A stretch of DNA of 64,000 bases. Source: Rhinopomastus cyanomelas (lineage: Eukaryota; Chordata; Aves; Bucerotiformes; Rhinopomastidae). The position numbers and the translations under genes are program-made. The notes beneath the pieces were generated by a model, which made no database searches, was not told where the DNA came from, and worked only from the letters and a program-made list of their open reading frames with translations. Positions within the stretch are counted from its first letter, which is position 1; each line of letters opens with the position of its first letter. The stretch covers positions 960,404-1,024,403 of the forward strand of contig VXBP01001113.1 in assembly GCA_013400115.1 (NCBI GenBank), given 5' to 3'. Positions 43,601-55,600 of this stretch are shown here, in pieces.

Positions 43601-46600
43601 GTATTCCATAGCCTGAGGGGAATGAAGAAAGACCTTAGGGCATTAGGATGTTTGATGAAAGACTCTGGGGCACAAATTGTATTCTCTTCATTACTTCCAT
43701 TTTGGGGTGAAGACATAGGCCAGAATAGAAGGACTCAGTCCATTAACGCCTGGCTACGAGACTGGTGTTACAGAAGATGGTTAGCAGATCGAGAGAGGTT
43801 CTTCTCCCCCTCTACTCTGCCCTGGTGAGACCACGTCTGGAGTACTGTATCCAGTTCTGGGCTCCTCAGTTCAAGAGGGATGTGGAGCTNTGATCTTGAA
43901 GGTGTATTTCAACCTTGGTGATGGTAATCTTCATGTAGTAACTAAAATAAGCAAATGTTACTGCTTAACACAGGAAGAGAGCTCTGACAAACTAAAAGTC
44001 CTGGAGTTTTTTTGCTTCATTGCAAACTTACCTCACTGCTGAGGGCTGTAAACTTGCAGAGAGAAATTATAAGATTGTCAAACACATCACTAAGGCCATA
44101 GTGAGCAGAAATCATTGCACATTTCCTGAAGAAAGAGTAAAACAGAAAAAACCATTTAAGTCACCACAGATAAGTCTGCCTATAGGACAACAAATCACAA
44201 AGCATCTCTGTTGACATTTTAGACCTTTCACTCCACCTATCATAAAAGATACTGATATATAGTCTACTGTTATACCTCAAATAATCCTCATCCACAGATT
44301 CTAATATTTGTCACTTATGCCTGAGCCAACATGCCTGATCTCTCATCTTGACATGAGAGAGCTGCCGAGATTGGTGGTAGGTAGTGTTGAAGGTCTAGTT
44401 TATCATGGTCATAGCAGTGTATTAACAGTTTTAAAAACTATGCTTAAGGCATTATTGAATCTGGACCTAAGCATGATCAAAGATCATTCCAATACAGTTT
44501 CTCACAGATATTTTTGAATAGTGGTCATCTGAAAAATAAAGAAAAAAGAAAAATCCCCCATCCTATCCATCCGCAGCTGTGGCCTCATACATATGACTGG
44601 TTTTATTCACACAGAGGGATTTGGCTAGCATCATTGGGCAAGTTAAGAGTGAACTCTACCCCCCCATTTCTAAGCAGTGTGACTATGGCCACAGGTCTTT
44701 TAAACGTAACTCGGTTGGAGTTTAAAAATGTACAGCCTAGACACTTTGTTTTATTAACGCAGCAGTCAAACAGAGAGCAGCAACCAAGAGAGGCCAAGAT
44801 GGGATGAATCAATACAAATTACAGAATAAATTAGAAGAATGCAGGTCACAGTACAGTACTTTTCTTAGCAATTGAAGAGCAACAGTTGATATGCCCTGTG
44901 AGATCTCTGAGAGGTAAACAGGAAGCAATTGGATAACTCTTCTGAATCTCTGAATGGAAGAGTTACCTGAAACCAGAGATAGCCTTCTGGATGATTGTTT
45001 CTTCTAAACTCTTGTCAAAAACATAAGAAAGTGCTGCAATGGTTGGCCCCCATGTCATGGTGAAGAGATCATGGTCATAGCTTCCTGGAGGCACATGAAG
45101 AAATATTCCCTCATCAGTGGCACCACGATGTAGCAGAACATTCCAGATATAGTTCTCCTTCACTAGGCCCGTTTGTTCTTCTGGCATCACTATCTCATCA
45201 TTTCTACGATGAAAGAAGGCAGAAAGCTTGAATTTTTCATGGTAAGCCAAATCTAACATTTACAAGGTCCCTTTCATTACACGGTCTCATAGCTAAGCAA
45301 TTCCTACTCTGCAGTGATTTTGCAAGCTCTTGAGTAGTATTATTTTCATAGGCCTGCCTGCTTCCCCTGCTCCTTTTTGATACCCTGGATAAAAGTTTGC
45401 TGGCTCTCAGCAGCATCTGTGTAAGGGTATTATTGGCGAAGCAGCTATGTAGCACTACCCCTGCAAAATGCAACACAACATAGTCAAATCCTAGGAAATT
45501 TTAGACAGCACACTGACATAGTGTCAACCCTAACTCTTACTTCATCAGAGTATTCTACAAATTTCATAACTCACAGACTAAAAATAATAAATTATTGTAT
45601 CACTGCAGTCAACAGTCAGCACGAGTACCTGTGTATAAGAATAATGCAAATATCCATATTATGCCCTAATCATACATGAGAAAGCCAAGTAGCATAAAAT
45701 TAAAGGTAAAACAAGAAAGCAAATGTATGATGGGTCACTCATAACCAGGATACCACAAGTCCTTACTCTAACTGGATTAAAGCTACACAATAACAAACCA
45801 GTTATGATAAATGCTATGCAGTACTTGCAATCCAAGGTTAAAATATATCAAGACTCAATACATACTCACTTGACTAGGTAACATTGCACAAGAGATAACC
45901 CTCTGCAAATGACCAACTTAAATCTACTATGAATAGTAAATTGCAGCCAGTCTGAGAAGTAGAGGTGTTCCTGTGACTACCAAAAAATAAAGTGTTTCAG
46001 TTGCCAGGACACAATTTTTGTGTGCCAACAACGACACTAAACCTTCTCATTTATGCATAAGAAATAAGCTCTTCTCAATTTCAGGTTACTGCATGTTTTG
46101 ACAAAAGCAGTAATTACTGAGATTATATAAGGAAATATGTTTGCAATCCAGTGCTTATTTTTTCCTAAGAACCCATATTTGATTAATTTTAACAGAAACA
46201 AGTGAATGGGAAAGTCTCAGGAAATGAACTGCCTTTTAAAGGCAATGAAATGCTGAGATCCTGAAGAGATCAGGCGCTACTCTGTATGGATTAGAGTCTG
46301 TTGTTTTATGTGTTGTTTGGGATTTTTTCCCTTAATAATACAAAGAAAACAAACCATTTCTCAGTCTCAGCTATGACACTGGGGCAATACTGAAATGACA
46401 GATCACTTTTTAGTGAGAAAGCTGAAGTACCTGAAAGAAGGATAAAGAAAAGGCAAATAAAAACTGAGGCTCTATTTAAAAGCAAGAACTACAAACCCAA
46501 AGAATTTCTAGATACAGGGCACATCCCCACCTGACATGGAGAAGGCTTAGAAGGGAGGGCCAGCCTAATGGCCTGCATTTACAGCCCAAGGGACTGCCTG

Positions 46601-49600
46601 CCACTGCAGATTGAAACCAGCTGAGAGTCAGAGTCATAGCCGGTCTCCTCAGAGATGTAATTCTTTCAACTTCAAATTGGCTGAGCCTGGACTTATGGAT
46701 AGGCTAGATTTCTGATCTATTATTAAAGCTTCCTGCTCAGAGTTAGTCCATACACAAAAGGGCCTCAGTCACGAGGAATTCTCCTCAAATACTGGTCAGT
46801 GTGCCAAGAGCTTCAGAAGAGGCAGAAGAGACTGGTGCGGTGCACACACCAGTCTCATATGAAAAGCTCAAAAGTAGAACATATGAAACTGACACCTGAA
46901 CATGCTGTGGCAGGGCACTGGTGTTGTCCTGGGGATAGTATCTCCAGCACTACATAAACAGTTCAAAGAAATCTGAAGTGATGATATGACAGGTTGCCCA
47001 ACGAAGTTGTGACCGCCCCATCCCTGGAAGTGTTTAAGGCCAAGTTGGATGGGGCTCTGAGTAACTTGATCTAGTCAATGTGTCCCTGCCTACGCAAGAG
47101 AGTTGGAACTAGATGACCTTTAAGGTCTCTTCCAATCCGAGCTTCTTTTGCATGTTGATAGAAGTAACGTATTTTTTAACTTTGGCTTAAGCGTGTGGAT
47201 TAAAATACCATGGCAAAAATCCAAAGACATCAGTCTAGTGCAAACACTGTGACAGCCTGGATACCACGTCATGCTGAGCTGGTGTGAGGTAAACAGGCAC
47301 ATAACTGGCGAGTCTCTGCACTCTCCAGAGGTCTCACAAACCTAACAACTCTGGTTTGCTCTCTGCATTCAAGGAAATCCTAGGTAGAAGCTTACTTGAT
47401 GGCATGGTACATGTCTTCCAATATGTCCTGCTCAAAGTCTTTGCCTCCATTCACGCCTTTCAGGTTCTTCCGAAACTCCTGAAAAGAAGTTACACCACTG
47501 TTAACTCCTATTGTCTCCAGCTTTAACTGCTTGGCTAGCATCAGCACTCCACTTGTTTTTCACGAAGGAGGTTTTCCTGCCTTCTTTAACATGCAGTCTC
47601 ATGTTAAAGAAGCATTACTGAGGGGTGACCTCATTAACGTCTATTATAAATACTTGAGGGGTGGGTGTCAGGAGGATGGAGCCGGGCTATTCTTGGTGTC
47701 ATCTAGTGACAGGACGAGGGGCAATGGTTGTAAGCTGGAACATAGAAGGTTCCACATCAACCTGAGAAGGAGCTTCTTCCCAGTGAGGGTGACGGAACAC
47801 TGGAACAGGCTGCCCAGGGGGGTTGTGGAGTCTCCTTCACTGGAGACGTTCAAGACCCGCCTGGATGTGTTCCTGTGTGATTTGGTCTAGGTGATCCTGC
47901 TGTGTCAGGGGGATTGGACTAGATGATCCTTTGAGGTCCCTTCCAATCTGTAATGATTCTGTGATTCTTAGTGGCAATAGCGTGCACAACCCCTGCCTTC
48001 ACTCACAAGGGAGGTACAGAGACACAGCACATGCTTAGCTGGGGCTGGACAGAATGACATGTCTGTAGGACTGGACTGACACCATGGGACTTGACCTCTC
48101 CAGAAGACAACAGCAGTTCAACACTCTTCTTATTCTTACCATATCTTAGGATACAGTTTCCTCTCACATACACATACTTCCCCTTGCCTGCAGATCCCCT
48201 CTCCAACTGTATTCAACTTCAGTGCTACACACCAGCTTGCTGTGTACATGAGTCACAAATGCCAGGGAAGAAAGTGACTACTGTTGAGGTAAAAACAGGT
48301 ACTGCATTGCTATCAAAACCAGAGAAGTGCCTACACTGGTAACACCCACCTCCAGAGTCATTGGGACATTCTGCTTGCGGACGTTATGATTGTGTTGATC
48401 AGTGTTCAGCATAATAACCGCATAGGCCAGGGCAAAGCAGGCATCACTATTGGCAAATGGGGACCCATTTGATTTCTGAAAGGCAAATGTAGGCACAAAT
48501 TAGTCCTACAGGAATAACAATATCAACGATCCGAGACAGCCATTTCCACACCCACAGTACTGAATAATCTCTAGGAAAAACAAAAATGCCAGGCTCTGGC
48601 TCCAGCTTCCAAAAAGCGCCCCGTAAATCTACGTGCCACTACCATCTCCCTACAAAGCAACATAGTAAGCATACATAGGCAGTTTGATCTGACATGTCCA
48701 TCATGACAAGCAGATGCATGAAAATGCGTTTTGAGCTTTTTGCCCAACAAGTACACACCCTCCAATGTTCTGTGAAAGCCTCCAACAGTCTCTGGATAAC
48801 AGGTGCCTCTCCTGGTAATCTGAAGGCCTCTAGATAGAGTCGTAAAGCTTCATCTAGCCTCAAACCCTGGAAGCTGAAAGTCCTGCAGAAGAACAAAATG
48901 CAGTGAGAAACAGAAACGGGCTAGGAACCTGCTGACCACAGTTGTGTTTGTTTCAGCATCAAAATACCAGATTTCACAGGGAACAGACAGCAAATAGGAG
49001 AGGGTGAGGAGAGAAAGAACATACCAGGAACTGACAAAACCCAGTAAGAGTCAACAATCCTACAGGCGATCACGTATTAATCACTCCAGTCTTTACAGAG
49101 ACTGGCCTTACTGAAAGAAGCTTGAGTATCACACGGTTATAAGAATCCAATGTGCTACCATAGGCAACAAATGCACAGAACTAGAGCATGATGGTACACA
49201 GAGAATCAAGAGACAGAAATCCAATGCCTTCAAGAATTACTGTTCTACTGCTTACTACTCAATTCTTTTAACTTTCTCTCTGTTCTAATTAGAGATGCAG
49301 AAAGATACTCACCCAACAAAGCTTTCCAGCAAGTCTATGTTCTTACGATCACTAACAAATTCCCCAATCATCCTTTTGTCCAGGCGAGGATTTTCCCGTA
49401 GCCACCTGGCCACCTCATTGTTGTCAATGGGAGTGGCCAGAAGGTTCTTCTCCTGCAGAAACTGTATCCCTTTCTTTGGCTTTTGGTTGAACTGCTCTGT
49501 GCCAGTTATCAGGAGCTGAACAAAACATTCTCCAGATTAGAAGCTTGGAATGCTTTTTGTTCATTAGATTGTTCTTGGCATTTGAACCAAAAGCAAAATA

Positions 49601-52600
49601 GAAAATACATCAACCTAAGCATGACCAAGTTTATTGTACTGTACAAACCCATCAAGAAGGCTAACCAAGCCAGAAAATCTGCATTTATCACAAAGATTCA
49701 CTACTAAATAATACTAGACAGAGCAAGCATGGTCTGCTGTCATTGAAAAGCTTTGATTTTCAACTGAGCAATCAGCTCTCCTACCCTAAATGTCTCACCT
49801 AAAACAGAACAGAGAAAGGTCTCTGATGAAACCCTAACATGCAGCAAGATAATCCCACAGCACTGCTCTGTGCGTTCTTCTGTCCCCTTTGGCTCCAGAA
49901 TCTCATACTTTGCTTCCAGGAGACACACAGCAAGGACCCTTGGCACTTGCTCAGCAGGTGCAACAAAGAAGTGTTGCAAAAGCTTAAGAAAAATAAAACA
50001 TTCTGCTTGTGGGAAATAATGCCAGGAATATCTGGTATTCCTGCAAGAGAGAGCATTCTGTAGGTTGGGAGGGCAACTCAACTCCTCTGCTTTGTATAGC
50101 TCTTATTTTAGAACACTAGAGTGTCCCAGTCTAATAAAATACAGGTCTAAGAAAGGGTTAACTGAATGTTCTTGGTGGTGTTCAGAAAAACCAAAAGCAC
50201 AAACAACTGCATGAACTTTACTAAGACACCAGAATAAATGTCAGTTCCCTGTTAGCTCCTATCATGATCAAACTGCTAGAGATGACCTAATGAACTAAAT
50301 TCGTGACCATAATGATTACTAGCTCCCCTGGGTTTCTCAGCACCTCTGAAGCCACCAGACCTCTGTTCTCCATTTTCCCTACCTGTGTGAACATCCTCTA
50401 ATTGCAGTGAAACACAGACCCTGAAAGAGCATAGAGCACACAATGACCCAGCATGAGCATAAAAAAATAAACGTGCTGCAACAGTAAAACAGGCCTGAAG
50501 GGACTATGACACAAGCCATGTTTCCATTCAGCTGTAAATCTTAGGGTGCTCTATGGACTGGCTATACTTCTTAAGATCACCTGAAAGGAGATTAGACAGC
50601 TGGCTGTTTGCACAGTGTTTACAATCTTGTGAGTCCTATGCTTCTGTTCATTGCCTTTGGAAATATCAAGGAAAAATTTTCAGTCAATGTGTAATCTGGT
50701 TTCTGCTTTTGCTTAGCTTTTTCCCACCCTCCAACTGCAGTAGCATGTAGTACTTAGGGGTTAAAGAAAGTAGGACATGCTGGAGGTATGCCAGCATCAA
50801 CATCACTTAAGCTGAACGTTTTGTGTGCCCTGTTTAGACTCTCAGGACGTGAATGAGGCGTTGAATGAGGTGTTGAGGGATATGGTTTAGGAGTGAACTT
50901 TAAGATAGGGTAGATAGTTGGACTCCATGATCCCAGGGGTCCTTTCCAACCAGAGTGATTCTGTGATTCAATGCAGATATCATATTCACCTGTTGTCCCC
51001 GGAGGTGAACAAACAGGGCAGTGCTTGATGTTTGACACAAGACAACAGAAAAATACAAAATCATCAGCATGGAGAACTAGACCTAGACTGGAACCACTCA
51101 GGGAATGGAAATGCTGTACAATGTTTAGACTGTAACTTGGATCAATGAGATTCAAAGAAATGAACATCTGGACAAAGAATGGCTTTATCATAACTAATAC
51201 AATCTTTTCAGTCATCTTTATGACAGAAAGAAATGTGAAACAGAATAGCAGGCTAGACTAATTTCTACTACAGGCATCTTTGTGTGCTCCCCTTTTACAG
51301 CTTTGCTAAGAGTTGAGAATCTGTCCTTCTTGATGAAAGTACCTGATTATCTTCATATAATGCAAACTAGACCGAGCAACTCTCTCATCCAGAAATCAGA
51401 TGGACCTAGCTGACAAATTGTGCCACAGGATTTCCCCAACACCTATGCATCTTTTAGCATTACTAAACAGAACACATAATCATCACCGCTGTCTCTGCTG
51501 TGTTTTTCAGTCACTTAGTTTTACCAGCAAAGACTATAACTCAACGTTTCTAGGATATGACCATGCAAAGCCCGCATGTGATGGGAAACAAGAAAAACAA
51601 CCCCATGATCCATTTGTAGTATATTCCATAGCGTACCTTTTTTTTGTTCTTAATCTGCGTAAGTTCCTGAGGGCTTGGAAGGATACACGAAAATCGAGTA
51701 GGCTTCCTAGGGATACTCTTCTCGGCTAAAAGGACGAAGCGTTATTACAACCAAATCCATTCTCACAGTTGCACTCAGCCCACTGTATCACCCTACCATA
51801 ACTTTCAGTCATGGAGTCTTGCTGCAATGTGCTGGCCTGCGAATGGCAGTTACACTCCTGCTATGATTTTTATTTATTTAATAATTAATTAATATTTAAT
51901 TATTATTACATTTCTCCCACCCATATCTTCTTCAGTCTAGCTGCATAGCAGCTTCTTGATCTGGACAATACATACACAAGGTTTCATTTTCTGGCTGTAC
52001 AGACCAACCTCATTACTGATTCCTCAGACAGCCCTTGAGTATCTTAAAAATATTAAGCACTGGTATGATTTGACACACTTTTGCCTGCAAATAACCCACC
52101 AGATCTAATCCACTCTCAGAAGAAATGTAACAGTTAGTAGACATATATAGCACAGTTATAATAAAGATGAATTCTCATATTACATATGAGATTTTTCACT
52201 CATTCCTCCTTCGAATTTTGAACACACAAAAGCTACAGTGGTCTACAGTACCGCAGAACCTGTCTGCAAACGTCAAGGTGATTGTCAGCATACAAACACT
52301 CCACACAACACCACAGAGACTTATTACCTGCCTCACTTCCTCTTTCCAATTCCATGCTGCTCTCTTTCATCTGTTCAGTTATAAGGCACCCACCGGTGGA
52401 AGGCCATGCCCCAGCTGATTCTGAGACTGCACTGCAAAATTTTCCCTCAGCAAGTACTCTCTCATTATCTGTAGAAGACAAAAAAAAACCCAAAAGCAAA
52501 ATCCACAACATTCATGAGTGGAGGAAAAATCTTGCAACAGAGAAATAATGACCTGATTCAACTAAATGTGCTTATTCAACTGAGTTCTGCCCAGTAACTG

Positions 52601-55600
52601 TGATTCCTCAGTATCTTCAGTATTTTGTCTCTAGGTAGTCCATAATCCATAGCACACTCTTCCTCTGCTGTGACTGTCACTTTTGACATGACTTAATGAG
52701 TGGCACACAGATATTAAAATATCCACAGATTTTACAAATAGCAAGGTTATTAACATAGTGTTGCTTCTGAAGTCTGAAAACATATATTTAAAGAGCTTAC
52801 TGTGTCATCTACCAAAGCGCAGTCTGCACATTTAGCACAAGCTTAATATCCAAATACCAAAGAAAGGTGCCTTACTATTGTTTGTCTCTTTGGTGCTGTT
52901 CATGGTTTCTGGGCTGTATTTGACATCTTCCTTCTCTTGCTGATGTATGTTACTCAGCACTTTTGCCTGGCAATGTGCTTCAGTGCTATCTATCACTGTC
53001 AGCAATGCTTCCAGAGACAGCAGATGGACAGTATACAGCTGTCCAGAAACAGGGAAGGCATTCTAGGAAATAAAACAGAAGTATTAGTCGACTTCCATGC
53101 CTCTCTCACCATAATGGGGGAAGAAAGTTTCTCCCACAGCTTGGAAAAGCCTAAAGCATACAACAGAACACCCTAAACTTTACTCACTAATTTTTCTAGC
53201 AAATATTTAATGGTTTATGTGCTCTAACATTATTAAAGTATCATGGCCACTCTTCTGTCTTCTGCTTCCAAATGACAGAATGGTTTTGGTCAATGTTAAA
53301 TGTTAAACAGACTCATAATGTCTATAGCCTACTTACAATCAATGTTTTGACCTCTCCCATTCCTAAGTTCAGCATCTACACTCACCCTTGTTCTGAGTTA
53401 CTGTCTTCCCCTTTGTCCCCAACCATGCCACCTCCACCCCATCTCACAGAGCAGCACCTTGGAGAGCAGCTTGGTCAGCTCCTCAAAAAGGTTGGCGCAG
53501 TAGTAGTCACAGTCATAGTTAATGTAGAGCTCTGTCACAAAACTGGGAATTCTCCACAGCTGAACAATGGCTTCCAAAGCCATCTCCTTCATTTCATATG
53601 GCATCTTTGGGTTCTCCACAGTTATAATTTCCATCAGCTTCTTGACATACATCTAGCAGAAACATAGGGCAGCCCAGTTTAAGGAAAGAAAAAAGGAAGC
53701 AGGACAGTGAACAGCTTTGAGGACTACAGAAACAGAGTTAAGATTCATCTTCCTACATGACACTCCATCTTAGTGATGGCTCATCCTGAAGGAGGATGCA
53801 AAAAGGTTTCCAATATTTCTACTGCTCTAAAGACCCAACAGTATGAAAGCAGGCAGTGTAATAACATCATCTCAAAGACATTTTATTATCCAACCATAAA
53901 AGGCCTACATAGCCCACTGTGTCATTTATACAAAGGTAAATTGAATTCTAGACTGCATCTTACTGCCTAGCTCTATGCTTTTAATTGAAGCCAAGCAAAC
54001 TACTACTAAGCACCCAGTGATACTCAATACACTCACCTCCAGCTGGAATTTCAGATGTTCTCTCATGCTTTCAAAGAGAAGAAAGCACACCCTGAGGGAG
54101 GTTGCATATAGATTGAGCCGTTCAACACTCAGTAGCTGAAGAAGAAACAAGTATTAAACAGGCTAGTTGTTATGTGCTACAAGTAGCAATAGTGTGCAAC
54201 AGCCTCCAGATCCACACAGGGCCTCCCATTGTAATGGTACTTCAAAAAACAATCTCTCATTCCACCCCCTGGTCTCACTTTTTGCTGTGAGGATGAATAT
54301 ACTTAATTACCTCCTCTCCTCGTGGTAACCTACTACAACTTTGTTTCTCAAGTCTACAGATCCTCTTCCTGGGGCAGGAAGATGCCCTTACACAATCAAT
54401 AGCACGGTAGCTCAAAGACTCTGCCTACTACTAAGCTGCTATTTTGCATCGATAATTAACTCAAAACCAAATATATCAAAACACAGTGTTATCCCACAGT
54501 CAGGTTGGACTTGATGATGTTATAGGTCTTTCCCAACCTAAATGTGCCTGTGATTTTGTGATTCAAATCACCTTCATGCTTCTTGGATGGTCCCGATCTG
54601 AAGAAAATGGCACAGGAAAACCCCTCTGGTTTTGCAACAGCATGGTTTCACTGGTGCAATTAGAAACTCCCATTACAATGCAGAAGAGAGCCCAGCTGAA
54701 GGCTGAGACCTGTCAAACCTCAGAATACTAAATTCCAATGACTCTATGATAGAAATTAATATCTGACTCCCCACTGCCACAAGCCATGCTAGCATAAGCC
54801 AGACTCACTTGAAATAGGTGCCGACACAACTCCTCCTTCACAAGCCCCAAGAGGGACTGGCAGTTTGCAATAGGTGCTGACTCCAGGGCAATAGTCAGCA
54901 GCTGCAGCCCCATGTGGATCATCACCTCAGAGTTGTGGCGGTCATGAGGATTAGTGAGTGAGATAAGAAAACGGAACAGTTCTCTAATACATGGTAGCCC
55001 ATATGGGACCAGTGCTGCACCTAAAAGAAAGAAATCGATTAGACTGCTAACTTTGATTTTGCTCTCTGCAGGTGCCTAACAAGCATTACAATGAAATCAT
55101 TACAGACCTGCTGAGGAGCAGGAGCTTATCACCTTCTTAACAGAAAGTGAAACAACAGCAGAAAGGAGAAAGGACTTCAGCAATATTACCCACCACTCAC
55201 CTTCTTTTTGGGAAGACTGAGTAAAACGTACACCGCGGGGATTGACATAATCCATGTCATGAACCGAGGCGGAGTCAGAATGTTCTGCCAGAGACGTGCA
55301 CTCCTCTAGAACCTCAGGGATAGACTCAACAGAAACTGACTGGATCTTCTCCTCCTTCAGACTTTCGTTCTTCAATGACAGCCATTTGAGAATGAAAGAA
55401 GCAAAAAGCACACTATTTCTATCTATGTCTTAACATTTTTAAAAAAACCCATATTTTGAATGTTATCAGACAGAAGTCTACTGAGAAAGGCTTTGATTGA
55501 GGTTTGTTACATCTCACAGCAACAGCAATGCACATGCACAGACACCAACAGCTGAATTTCTACAAACTTCAGCATCATTTCTCACTGAATTAACAGAATT

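Larger units (their letters stand above)
38805..44031 (-). other. GBF1: Large GBF1 intron (5.2 kb) hosting CR1 insertions
   Basis: This intron lies between the exons ending TALSSE and starting SIENLPTVFGS. The first 2.2 kb (38,805-41,000) shows no recognisable gene or element. From about 41,005 to 43,925 it is a run of CR1-derived segments, listed separately. Confidence 0.75.
28182..45203 (-). other. GBF1: HDS (homology downstream of Sec7) exons of GBF1
   Basis: Exons from 44967-45203 to 28182-28312 encode the helical region after Sec7, which targets GBF1 to Golgi membranes and lipid droplets. Strongly conserved blocks include MTWGPTIAALSYVFDKSLEET, SNPKAHIAAKTVFHLAHRHGD, AYGLHELLKTNAANIHSGDDW and LDLGPHDTKSLMKCVESLSF. 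A lysine/arginine- and acid-rich linker (exon 29892-30091) divides the later part. Confidence 0.75.
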
